34,472 nt of DNA, taken from Syntrophaceae bacterium UBA5744 (GTDB taxonomy: Bacteria > Desulfobacterota > Syntrophia > Syntrophales > UBA2192). A program made the position numbers and the translations under genes. Every line of letters begins with the position of its first letter. Positions within the stretch are counted from its first letter, which is position 1. The stretch lies in contig DIFQ01000074.1 in assembly GCA_002419215.1 (NCBI GenBank), positions 1-34,472 on the forward strand. Reading direction: 5' to 3'. The notes beneath the pieces are model-generated. The model was given only the letters and a program-made list of their open reading frames with translations. It searched no databases and was not told the origin of the DNA. Shown here piece by piece: positions 25,000 to 32,269 of this stretch.

Positions 25000-26520
25000 C
25001 TACTGCTTTTTATCCGCAAAGTAGGTGACCAGGGCCTCCACCATCCCCGGAATCGTGAACTCTTCCTGGTAAATGTGTACGGTGAAGCCCTGTTTTTTCG
25101 CCGCGGCGGCGGTGACGGGGCCGATGCAGGCGATGCGCACCGCTTCGCGCAGGGCCGCGCCGCCCATGATCTCTCTAAAGTTATTCACGGTCGAGGGGCT
25201 TGTAAAGGTGACGACGTCGACCTTCCCGGCATCGAGAAGGGACTGCAGTTCCTCTTTCCGGTTCTCCGAACGCACCGTCGCGTACACGGTGACCACGTCG
25301 ACGGAGGCGCCCAGCTTCGAGAGCCCCTCGGGGATCACATCCCTTGCCTCCTGCGCGCGGGGCAGAAGGACCCGCTTCCCCCTGAGGTCGACGTCCCGGA
25401 AGGCCCTGACGACACCCTCCGAGATGTACTCGCCGGGGACGATATCCACCCGGATCCCCATTCCCTCGACGGCCGCCGCCGTGGCCGGTCCGATGGTACA
25501 GACCCGGATCCCCTTGAGATCGCGGACATCCCTTCCCGTCTCGCGAAGCCGCCGGAAGAAATGCTTCACGCCGTTGGCGCTCGTGAAGATGATCCAGTCA
25601 TAGGTTTCCAGGTTTCCGAGGGCCCTGTCCAGATCCTCCCAGCTTGCGGGAGGCACAATGCGGATCGTGGGGAAGAGGATCACCCGGGCGCCCTCGGCGG
25701 AAAGCAGCCGGGCAAACTCGCCCGCCTGTTCCTCGGGCCTCGTGACGACAATGCCCCTTCCGAAGAGGGGCTTCGATTCGAACCAGCCGAGCCTCGGCCG
25801 CAGCGACACGACCTCCCCGACGACGAGGATGGAGGGCGGGGAAAATCCCTGTTCCCTGGCTCTCTCCGCGATGTCGGCCAGCGTTCCCGTGAGAGTCTCC
25901 TGATCGGGAGTCGTCCCCCAGCGGATGAGCGCCGCAGGGGTTTCGGGGCTTTTCCCTCCAGCGACGAGATTCCGGGCAATGCCGGCGAGGTTCTTCACCC
26001 CCATGAGAAAGACGAGCGTGCCGATCCCCGAGAGTTTGGCCCAGTCGATGTCGCTCTTTTCCTTCGTGGGGTCCTCGTGCCCCGTGACAAAGGCCACCGT
26101 CGAGGTGTAGCCGCGGTGGGTCAGCGGAATCCCCGCAAATGCGGGCACCGCGATGGCCGACGTGACCCCCGGGATGACTTCGAAGGCAATCCCGGCCTCC
26201 CGGAGCACCTCGGCCTCCTCGCCTCCGCGCCCGAAGATGAAGGGGTCGCCGCCCTTGAGGCGGGCCACGACGTTTCCCTTGCGGGCCTCGTCGACGAGGA
26301 CCTGGTTGATCTCGCCCTGGGGGAGCGTGTGGTCGCCGCCCTTTTTGCCCACGTAGATGAGGCGGACGTCCTTCCCGGCCCGGCCGAGGAATTCCTCGTT
26401 TGCCAGGTAGTCGTAGACGACGACATCGGCCTCGGCGATGCACTGGATGCCGCGCAGCGTGATGAGTCCCGGGTCCCCGGGGCCCGCACCGATGATGTAT
26501 ACCTTACCCTTTTTGCTCAC
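25000..26520 (-). CDS. cobA-hemD: Fused uroporphyrinogen-III C-methyltransferase / uroporphyrinogen-III synthase
   Basis: A bifunctional 506-residue enzyme. Residues 1 to about 240 are SUMT (CobA), which methylates uroporphyrinogen III twice to precorrin-2: VYIIGAGPGDPGLITLRGIQ, RLKGGDPFIFGRGGEEAE, VIPGVTSAIAVPAFAGIPLT and VTGHEDPTK. Residues about 255-500 are HemD, which closes hydroxymethylbilane to uroporphyrinogen III: GIVVTRPEEQAGEFARLL, IIFTSANGVKHF and TFTSPSTVNNF. Such fusions occur in delta-proteobacteria and clostridia and channel the intermediate towards siroheme. The start is GTG at 26520, with GGGAG seven bases upstream. It lies between hemC and ahbC. Confidence 0.96.
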   Translation of the reverse strand: MSKKGKVYIIGAGPGDPGLITLRGIQCIAEADVVVYDYLANEEFLGRAGKDVRLIYVGKKGGDHTLPQGEINQVLVDEARKGNVVARLKGGDPFIFGRGGEEAEVLREAGIAFEVIPGVTSAIAVPAFAGIPLTHRGYTSTVAFVTGHEDPTKEKSDIDWAKLSGIGTLVFLMGVKNLAGIARNLVAGGKSPETPAALIRWGTTPDQETLTGTLADIAERAREQGFSPPSILVVGEVVSLRPRLGWFESKPLFGRGIVVTRPEEQAGEFARLLSAEGARVILFPTIRIVPPASWEDLDRALGNLETYDWIIFTSANGVKHFFRRLRETGRDVRDLKGIRVCTIGPATAAAVEGMGIRVDIVPGEYISEGVVRAFRDVDLRGKRVLLPRAQEARDVIPEGLSKLGASVDVVTVYATVRSENRKEELQSLLDAGKVDVVTFTSPSTVNNFREIMGGAALREAVRIACIGPVTAAAAKKQGFTVHIYQEEFTIPGMVEALVTYFADKKQ

Positions 26521-26567
26521 CCAATCACTCCCGTTTGCATTGCCATCGCTTCGTGTTTGCTGCAGGT

Positions 26568-26641
26568 ACGAGGTTCGAGGCGCGAGGATCGAGGTTTCTT
26601 TTTTGTCCTCGGACCTCGTTCCTCGGTCCTCGATCCTAGTG
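26568..26641. repeat. CGAGGNN/CCTCGNN heptad hairpin running into the hemC stop
   Basis: Left arm 26568-26595: ACGAGGT, TCGAGGC, GCGAGGA, TCGAGGT. Right arm 26607-26641: CCTCGGA, CCTCGTT, CCTCGGT, CCTCGAT, CCTAGTG. The arms are complementary around an 11-base T-rich loop. The fifth right-arm unit contains the hemC stop codon (26636-26638). Confidence 0.9.
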
Positions 26642-27574
26642 CGAAAGCCGCCTGTAGACTTCGTCGATAATCTGCCTGCCGCCGGCGGCCAGGATCCGCT
26701 CGGCCAGGATGCGGCCCATCTTCTCGGCCTCGGCGACGGGCCCCCTCACGCGGTCCTTGACGAGCATCCGGCCGTCCAGGCTCGCCACGAGGCCCGTCAC
26801 GGTGATCGAGTCCCTGTCGATCTTTCCGTGGGCCGCCACGGGAACCTGGCAGCCGGCGCCGAAGACGCCCAGGAAGGCCCGCTCGGCGCTCACCTCGATG
26901 GAGGTCGTCTCGTGGTTGAGAACGGAGACGATTTCCCGCACATCATCGTCTTTGCGCACCTCGACCCCGAGGGCGCCCTGCCCGACGGCCGGCGTCATGA
27001 TCTCCACGGGAATGTACTGGGAGACCCGGTCCTGCCATCCCATGCGCTTGAGGCCCGCCGCGGCCACGATGATCCCGTCGAGGTTTTCCCGCTCGATCTT
27101 CCTGATCCTCGTGTCCAGGTTCCCCCGGATGGGAACGATCTCCACGTCCAGGTAGATGTTCTTCAGCTGCGAGCCGCGCCGCAGCGACCCCGTGCCGATC
27201 CGGGCCCTCTCGGGGATCCGCTCGAGTTTGAAGTTGCCCTTCGAGATGAGGACATCCCGGGGGTCTTCCCGCTCGAGCATGGCGGCGATCACGAGGCCCT
27301 CCGGGAGCAGGGCCGGCACGTCCTTCATGCTGTGGATGGCCATGTCGATCCGGCGCTCCAGGAGCGCCTCCTCGAGTTCCTTCACGAAGGCGCCCTTGCC
27401 GCCGATCTGGGCAAGAGAGACATCCTGCATCCTGTCGCCCATCGTTTTGATGACGTGGACATCCAGGGTAAGACCGCTTGCGCGCCTGCGGAGCGCCTCC
27501 ATGACGATCCCCGTCTGCTTGAGCGCAAGCTGGCTTCCCCGCGTCCCGACTTTCAGTACCCGTCCTATGGCCAT
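26636..27574 (-). CDS. hemC: Porphobilinogen deaminase (hydroxymethylbilane synthase)
   Basis: HemC polymerises four porphobilinogens to hydroxymethylbilane. The 312-residue protein has the conserved GTRGSQLAL, the catalytic aspartate D85 in AIHSMKDVP, GTGSLRRGSQL and the dipyrromethane-cofactor cysteine C242 in GAGCQVPVA. Length is normal. AAGGAG precedes the ATG at 27574 by only one base, a short spacing, but no better start exists. It lies between hemA and cobA-hemD. The stop codon sits in a heptad repeat arm. Confidence 0.97.
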   Translation of the reverse strand: MAIGRVLKVGTRGSQLALKQTGIVMEALRRRASGLTLDVHVIKTMGDRMQDVSLAQIGGKGAFVKELEEALLERRIDMAIHSMKDVPALLPEGLVIAAMLEREDPRDVLISKGNFKLERIPERARIGTGSLRRGSQLKNIYLDVEIVPIRGNLDTRIRKIERENLDGIIVAAAGLKRMGWQDRVSQYIPVEIMTPAVGQGALGVEVRKDDDVREIVSVLNHETTSIEVSAERAFLGVFGAGCQVPVAAHGKIDRDSITVTGLVASLDGRMLVKDRVRGPVAEAEKMGRILAERILAAGGRQIIDEVYRRLSH

Positions 27575-27639
27575 TCTCCTTTACTTGAGCATTCATCAAC
27601 ACCGATCATGGGTTCACCGTCTCAAGCCCACCAGCACGC

Positions 27640-27741
27640 AGAGGGTAAGAGGGTTTGAGGTTGAGAAGGTTGGAGAAGCATCCATCATGCGATGACTCCC
27701 GCCATATCCAACCTTCTTACCCTCTTACCTTCTCACCTTCT
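27640..27741. repeat. Octamer hairpin running into the hemA coding end
   Basis: Left arm 27640-27671: AGAGGGTA, AGAGGGTT, TGAGGTTG, AGAAGGTT. Right arm 27710-27741: AACCTTCT, TACCCTCT, TACCTTCT, CACCTTCT. The hemA stop (27725-27727) lies within the right arm, and the last two units encode the final residues EKVRR of HemA. The arms are complementary. Confidence 0.9.
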
Positions 27742-29059
27742 CGCCGTCCCCGTCCGCAGAACGATCCGGACCATCCTCCGGTTCCGAAACATCCTCCGAA
27801 CCGAGCCGAAAGAGCTTCCGGATGGCCGCCACGTAGGGCATGGCCCCGTTCGACTGGCTCTCCTCCTTGAGCCCCGTGACGGGGTCGTGGAGAATCTTGT
27901 TGATGATCTGCGTCGTGAGAATCTCGATGTTCTTCCGGTCCTCCTCGCCGAGGCTCTTCAGCCACGAGCCCGATTTCTCCATCTCGGAGTGCATGATGGA
28001 CTCCACCTTTTCCCTCAGCGACACGATGGTGGGGACCACCTCGAGGGTGTTGTACCACTCGGCGAATTTCAGGACCTCGTCGCCGATGATGCCTTCGGCC
28101 TTCTGGGCCTCCCGGAGTCGATTGCGCAGGTTCTCGTCGACGACGCCCTGGAGATCGTCGATGTTGAAGAGGTAGACGTTGTCGATCCGGCCCACCTCGG
28201 GGTCCACGTCGCGCGGCACGGCGATGTCGATGAGAAAGAGAAGGCGGTTCTTCCGCCGCCTGAGGGCCGCCCGGATCATGGCCGGTGTGATCATGTAGCC
28301 CGCGGCGCCCGTGGAGCTGATGACGATGTCGGCCTCCTGGAGCTTCTCCTCCAGGAGATCGAGGCCCACGGGGATTCCCTGGAACTCCTCGGCGACCTGC
28401 ACGGCCCTGGCGTGGGTCCGGTTGGCCACGATGATCCTCCCCGCACCGTTTGCCATCAGGTGGCGGGCAGCCAGCTCCGACATCTCCCCGGCGCCCACCA
28501 GGAGGACGGTCCGGCCGTCGAGGCTCCCCAGGACCTTCTTGGCCATCTCCACGGCGGCGAAGCTCACCGACACGGCGTTGTTGGCGATGGCCGTCTCGGT
28601 GCGCACCCGCTTGGCCGTGCGGAAGGCGTGATGCAGCAGCTTGTTGAGGATGATCCCCGAGGCCTTTTGCTCCACGCAGTCGCGGTAGGCCTCCTTCATC
28701 TGCCCGAGGATCTGGGGTTCGCCCATGACCATGGAATCGAGGCTCGAGGTCACCCGGAAGAGGTGGCGCACGGCTTCGCTGCCGCAATAGACGTAAAGGC
28801 ACTTCTCCAGCTCGGAGGCATCGAGGTTTCCGTGGCGCAGGATGAAGGCCTTCACGCGGGCGATGGCCTCCTCCATGTCATCGGCCCGGGCCAGGACCTC
28901 CACCCGGTTGCACGTCGACAGGTAGAGGGCCTCCTTGACGGCCGGCGCGCTCAGGATCTCCTCGAGGGGGCGCACCCCGTCGCCGCAGGAAAACGAGAGC
29001 TTTTCCCGGATCTCCAGTGGCGCCGTCTTATGGTTCATGCCGACAAGGATGACGTTCAT
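27725..29059 (-). CDS. hemA: Glutamyl-tRNA reductase
   Basis: HemA reduces glutamyl-tRNA(Glu) to glutamate-1-semialdehyde with NADPH, the committed step of C5 tetrapyrrole synthesis. From the ATG at 29059 (MNVILVGMNHKTAPLEIREK) it is 444 residues, with catalytic C50 in LSTCNRVEVL, GEPQILGQMKEAY and an NADP-binding Rossmann fold (VLLVGAGEMSELAARHLM). An in-frame TTG four codons upstream is possible but less family-like. The last residues are encoded by the octamer repeat. It is upstream of hemC and downstream of the CcsA/HemX-like gene, a classic pairing. The partner hemL is not in the window. Confidence 0.97.
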   Translation of the reverse strand: MNVILVGMNHKTAPLEIREKLSFSCGDGVRPLEEILSAPAVKEALYLSTCNRVEVLARADDMEEAIARVKAFILRHGNLDASELEKCLYVYCGSEAVRHLFRVTSSLDSMVMGEPQILGQMKEAYRDCVEQKASGIILNKLLHHAFRTAKRVRTETAIANNAVSVSFAAVEMAKKVLGSLDGRTVLLVGAGEMSELAARHLMANGAGRIIVANRTHARAVQVAEEFQGIPVGLDLLEEKLQEADIVISSTGAAGYMITPAMIRAALRRRKNRLLFLIDIAVPRDVDPEVGRIDNVYLFNIDDLQGVVDENLRNRLREAQKAEGIIGDEVLKFAEWYNTLEVVPTIVSLREKVESIMHSEMEKSGSWLKSLGEEDRKNIEILTTQIINKILHDPVTGLKEESQSNGAMPYVAAIRKLFRLGSEDVSEPEDGPDRSADGDGEKVRR

Positions 29060-29061
29060 AT

Positions 29062-29197
29062 AAAAAATCAATTCCCCTCAGGCTCCCAATCCCGGCAAAG
29101 CCCTTTTCCTCACAGGCTCCCTCTCCCTGCCAGGCCCATTTCCTTGCAGGCTCCCTCTCCCTATGAAGAGTTTTTCCTTGTAGGTTCCCTCTCCCTT
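29062..29197. repeat. 34-bp tandem repeat, four units, abutting the hemA start
   Basis: Units at 29062-29095 (degenerate), 29096-29129, 29130-29163 and 29164-29197, each exactly 34 bp. The shared core is CAGGCTCCCTCTCCCT preceded by TTCC. The array fills the hemA leader, so on the minus strand it is transcribed just ahead of the hemA start. The units are directly adjacent without spacers, so it is not a CRISPR. Confidence 0.85.
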
Positions 29198-29209
29198 GAG
29201 GGGAGAGGG
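29186..29209. repeat. CCCTCTCCC/GGGAGAGGG hairpin
   Basis: CCCTCTCCC, a short TTGAG loop and GGGAGAGGG form a 9-bp perfect stem at the edge of the 34-bp array, followed by GGTCAGGGTGAGGG. Hairpins of this sequence are common in intergenic DNA of many bacteria. Confidence 0.65.
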
Positions 29210-29264
29210 TCAGGGTGAGGGTGAATGATCCCTTTCCTTCCTGATAAAAAGCCTTCTTCAAATC

Positions 29265-29304
29265 CTTCCGAGCTTCTGATCTTCCGCTCTTCCGATCTTC
29301 ACGC
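29265..29304. repeat. CTTCCGAT octamer array
   Basis: Five tandem 8-bp units: CTTCCGAG, CTTCTGAT, CTTCCGCT, CTTCCGAT, CTTCACGC. It lies between the CcsA/HemX-like gene and the hemA leader. The unit resembles the octamers at 3922-3954. Confidence 0.8.
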
Positions 29305-29360
29305 GCCCAGTTCCGGAGGACGAGGGCGGGCAGTGACGAGCGAAAGCGGTTCGATATCCG

Positions 29361-30194
29361 CTAGGTAAACCGGTGCACGGAGCTCACGAAGTTCACCCCG
29401 ATAAACGCCGAAATCAGCACCACGAGGGCCGCGATGGACAGCACGGCGATCTTCTTCCCTTTCCAGCCGATGGCAAGCCGCTGATGCAGCAAAAAGGCGT
29501 AGAAACACCACACGGCAAAGGACCAGATCGTCTTCGGGTCCGTCGCCCAGTTGCTCCCGTCCCAGGCCGTCCTGGCCCAGAGAGACCCCACGATGAGCCC
29601 CAGGGTGAGAAGCGGGAACCCCCACAGAAGGCCCGCGTGGTTGATGTTGTCGAGATCCCCCAATGACGGCAGATAACGGGCCAGGGCCCCCATCCTGCGC
29701 CGCCGGATCTGGCGGTCCTGGATGCAGTACATGACGCCTGCCAGCGAGGCCAGGGCAAAAAGCCCCTCGCCGATGATGGAGAGCGTCACGTGGATGGGCA
29801 CGAGCCTGCCCTGCAGCGCATCGGGGATGGCCAGGGTCCCTTCGAGGCTCAGCGACGCGAGCATCATGAGCAGCACGGCGAATGGCGCCACGATGGCCCC
29901 CAGGACCCTCGTCTTGGTCCGGATCTGGAGGGCGAGATAGGCGCCTTCGACGATCCAGGCAAAAAAGGACATGGCCTCGAAGAGGTTCACGGCGATGTTG
30001 ACGCCTCTTTCGCTGAAGACAAAGAGAAAATGGACCGTGTGGAGCGCCACGGCCAGGCCGAGGATCCACGTGGAGGCCTTGGCAAGGACGACGCGCTTGG
30101 CCACGAGCGACACGAGGTAGCCGACGGTGGCCGCCAGGTACGCCGCCAGCGCCGCCTTGAAGAACAGGATATCCATGTTGCTCCAATCCATCAT
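29361..30194 (-). CDS. CcsA/HemX-like cytochrome c assembly membrane protein
   Basis: A 277-residue integral membrane protein with about eight hydrophobic segments. It belongs to the CcsA/CcmC/HemX superfamily of heme-handling proteins. Support comes from the tryptophan-rich loop (SLWARTAWDGSNWATDPKTI), the degenerate counterpart of the WWD heme-binding motif, from conserved histidines (ALHTVHFLF, PIHVTLSI, LHQRLAIGW) and from the position immediately upstream of hemA, where hemX/ccsA-like genes are often found. It may export heme for cytochrome c or tune HemA levels, as proposed for HemX in Bacillus; which one applies is unknown. Start MMDWSN at 30194 with GGGGCGG upstream. Confidence 0.85.
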   Translation of the reverse strand: MMDWSNMDILFFKAALAAYLAATVGYLVSLVAKRVVLAKASTWILGLAVALHTVHFLFVFSERGVNIAVNLFEAMSFFAWIVEGAYLALQIRTKTRVLGAIVAPFAVLLMMLASLSLEGTLAIPDALQGRLVPIHVTLSIIGEGLFALASLAGVMYCIQDRQIRRRRMGALARYLPSLGDLDNINHAGLLWGFPLLTLGLIVGSLWARTAWDGSNWATDPKTIWSFAVWCFYAFLLHQRLAIGWKGKKIAVLSIAALVVLISAFIGVNFVSSVHRFT

Positions 30195-30238
30195 CCGCCC
30201 CTTGACCTCGGACCCTTTATCACCGGCAGGACAATCAT

Positions 30239-30300
30239 GTCACTCCCGGCTTGACCGGGAATCCATTTGGAGTGTGGATCCCCGCATGCGCGGGGATGAC
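30239..30300. repeat. 62-bp double-palindrome intergenic element (GTCAYYCCCG ends)
   Basis: GTCACTCCCGG-cttga-CCGGGAATCCA is followed by TGGATCCCCGC-ATGC-GCGGGGATGAC: two hairpins with complementary outer ends, typical of a dispersed REP/MITE-like element. An outer arm pair (ACCGGCAGGAC and GGTCTTGCCGGT) extends the symmetry and on the right side reaches into the met8 stop codon and last codons. Confidence 0.75.
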
Positions 30301-30307
30301 CAACGGG

Positions 30308-31090
30308 TTATGGTCTTGCCGGTCTGACTTTTTTCGTACTCTTTGTGTCTTTGCTCGTGGCCTGTTTTTTCCCTGCGGGACGCTTCCGGACCACGTTATT
30401 TCCTTTTTCCCCTGAAGCCTGAATCCCGAAGCCCGAATCCCCAATCGACCGAAGGTCGATTGCGACGCCCGTGATGTCCTTCACGACCGCCTCGGCCTTC
30501 TTCCACTGCCCCTTGCGGATATGCTCCAGGATGTCGGAACCGACGAGGGTCTCGAAAATCTTCCGGTTCTCGTCGGGGCCCTGCCCCCGGTCGATGATCT
30601 TTGCGCGCAGCTCGCCCATGATCTTCAGCAGCACCTCGTACTCGGGCCCGTAGCGCTCCTCGAGCTCCTGCCGGAGCTTCTTCGCCAGGGCCGGGCTCTT
30701 GCCCCCCGTGGCAACGGTGATGACCAGGTCCCCCTGCCGGCACAGGGCCGGGAGGATGAAATCGCAGCGATCCGGGTCGTCGACGATGTTGGCGAGCACC
30801 CCCCGCCTGCGGGCATCGCGGTAGATGCGCTCGTTGACGTCGCGGTCATCGGTTGCCCCGATCACGAGGAAAACGCCCTCAAGATGCCCCTCGTCGTAAT
30901 CGCCCGGGATGTGCGCGATCCGGCCCGCCTGCGCAAGCCTGGCGAGGGCCGGTGTCAGCTCCCTTCCCACGACGCTCACGCGGGCCCCGCACTCGAGGAG
31001 CCTCTGCGCCTTTCTCTCCCCGACTTCGCCTGCGCCGATGACGAGGCACCGCCTGCCGGAGATGTCGAGGCCGATCGGGTAATATCTCAT
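30308..31090 (-). CDS. Precorrin-2 dehydrogenase / sirohydrochlorin ferrochelatase (Met8/CysG-N type)
   Basis: This enzyme oxidises precorrin-2 to sirohydrochlorin with NAD and inserts iron to give siroheme, the branch point into the Ahb route. From the ATG at 31090 it is 260 residues: MRYYPIGLDISGRRCLVIGA, the Rossmann motif GAGEVGERKAQ, and NIVDDPDRCDFILPA with the catalytic aspartate of Met8-type enzymes. The usual family core ends at about residue 217. The remaining ~43 residues are encoded by intergenic-type repeats: SIGDSGFGIQASGEK by heptads and SKDTKSTKK by nonamers. It is the first gene of the heme cluster, divergent from prmA. Confidence 0.93.
   Translation of the reverse strand: MRYYPIGLDISGRRCLVIGAGEVGERKAQRLLECGARVSVVGRELTPALARLAQAGRIAHIPGDYDEGHLEGVFLVIGATDDRDVNERIYRDARRRGVLANIVDDPDRCDFILPALCRQGDLVITVATGGKSPALAKKLRQELEERYGPEYEVLLKIMGELRAKIIDRGQGPDENRKIFETLVGSDILEHIRKGQWKKAEAVVKDITGVAIDLRSIGDSGFGIQASGEKGNNVVRKRPAGKKQATSKDTKSTKKVRPARP
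30329..30462. repeat. Repeat units captured in the 3' end of the met8 gene
   Basis: Nonamers TTTTTTCGT, ACTCTTTGT and GTCTTTGCT (30329-30355); heptads CCTGAAG, CCTGAAT, CCCGAAG, CCCGAAT and CCCCAAT (30411-30445); and a perfect 9-bp hairpin CAATCGACC-gaa-GGTCGATTG (30442-30462). All lie inside the open frame and encode the protein's extra C-terminal tail. Equivalent arrays elsewhere in the window are intergenic. Confidence 0.8.
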
Positions 31091-31153
31091 GAAATCCGCT
31101 GCTTTCCCCGGGAGATTTGATAGACTGATAAGGCTATCACGATGGGTTTTAAA

Positions 31154-31169
31154 ATTCAAGTTACTTGAA
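31154..31169. promoter_or_regulatory. Palindrome spanning the divergent promoter region
   Basis: TTCAAGTTACTTGAA is a perfect inverted repeat around TTA. Its right half contains most of the prmA -35 box. Its left half, on the minus strand, gives a TTGAAT that is 17 bases from an extended TGATAGCCT, a weak candidate promoter for the heme cluster. A repressor bound here could affect both directions (inference). Confidence 0.4.
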
Positions 31170-31193
31170 ATCTCTCGAAAAAAAGGCTATACA
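31165..31193 (+). promoter_or_regulatory. Sigma-70 promoter for prmA-rsmE-RDD
   Basis: TTGAAA (31165-31170), a 17-base spacer and TATACA (31188-31193) are each one mismatch from consensus at ideal spacing. The predicted start is near 31200, about 107 bases before the prmA ATG. Confidence 0.7.
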
Positions 31194-31306
31194 GCAACCT
31201 CGGGGCCTTACCGATCCCCCCTCCCGCCCGGCAGTCCCGAACCGGCGCCCCGGGGCGAGGGGCTTGAGTCCCCGATCCACGCAGGAAAGCACCGGAAGGA
31301 GGCATC

Positions 31307-32266
31307 ATGCCCGGCAGCATGGACAAATCCTCGGCAGGAAAAGAGAAATGGGTCCGTTTCAAGCTCAGCACGCCGCCCGAGCTGGCCGAGGCCCTGTCGA
31401 ACTATCTCACGGAAATGGGGGCCCAGGGGGTCTTCGAGGAGTTCCTTCAGCCCGGGCACTCCGACGTGCCGGAGCCGGAACCCCAGGACGTGAGGGTCCT
31501 GAACGCCTACTTCCCTTCCGACACGGGGGACGATGCGCGCGCCGCCCATCTGCAGACCTACATCGGCAACCTGGCCGATCTCTTCCCCGACCTGACAAAG
31601 CCGGCCTTCGATACGGAGATCATCATCGACCCGCAGTGGAGCGAGGTGTGGAAACGCTTCTTCAAGCCCCTGCGGATCAGCAAGAACATCATCGTGAAGC
31701 CCTCTTGGGAGCGCTACTCGGCCTCGGGCCGCGAGACGGTCATCGAGATCGACCCCGGCATGGCCTTCGGCACGGGGCAGCACCCCTCGACAAGCATGTG
31801 CCTCGAGGCCATGGAGGAGATCCTGCTCAAGGACCGGAGCTTCCAGAAGTGGCGGGTCCTTGACGTGGGCACCGGCACGGGAATCCTGGGCATCTCGGCA
31901 GCCAAGCTCGGAGCCGTGAGCGTACTGTGCGTCGACATCGACGACCAGGCCGTCGAGATCGCCCACAAGAACGTGGCCGTCAACCACGTGGGCGACCGCG
32001 TCGTCATCGTCAACAGCGAGGTCATCAAAATCAAGGGAACCTTCGAGCTGATCGTGGCCAACCTCACGGCGGAGACGCTCATCAAGATCAAGTCGCACCT
32101 CGTCAAGATGATGGAGAAGGGCGGCTACCTCGTCATCTCCGGGATCATCGAGAAGAACCGGCAGGACGTGGAAAAGGCCTTCACCCGCGACGACCTGATC
32201 AGCTACAGGGTCATCGCCGACAAGGAGTGGGCCTGCTACGTCTACAAGAAGCCGGCAAAGGCCTGA
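31307..32266 (+). CDS. prmA: Ribosomal protein L11 methyltransferase
   Basis: PrmA trimethylates ribosomal protein L11 using SAM. The 319-residue protein has an N-terminal substrate-recognition domain (about 12-100), the PrmA hallmark MAFGTGQHPSTSMCLEAME, SAM motif I (VLDVGTGTGILGISAAKLGA) and the active-site LIVANLTAETL. An excellent GGAAGGAGG ribosome-binding site lies seven bases before the ATG. It is followed four bases later by rsmE, a very common gene pair. Confidence 0.95.
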   Translation: MPGSMDKSSAGKEKWVRFKLSTPPELAEALSNYLTEMGAQGVFEEFLQPGHSDVPEPEPQDVRVLNAYFPSDTGDDARAAHLQTYIGNLADLFPDLTKPAFDTEIIIDPQWSEVWKRFFKPLRISKNIIVKPSWERYSASGRETVIEIDPGMAFGTGQHPSTSMCLEAMEEILLKDRSFQKWRVLDVGTGTGILGISAAKLGAVSVLCVDIDDQAVEIAHKNVAVNHVGDRVVIVNSEVIKIKGTFELIVANLTAETLIKIKSHLVKMMEKGGYLVISGIIEKNRQDVEKAFTRDDLISYRVIADKEWACYVYKKPAKA

Positions 32267-32269
32267 GGG

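Noticed and set aside
29062..29197. CRISPR array
   Set aside because: The units are 34 bp, degenerate and directly adjacent without spacers, and no cas genes are nearby.
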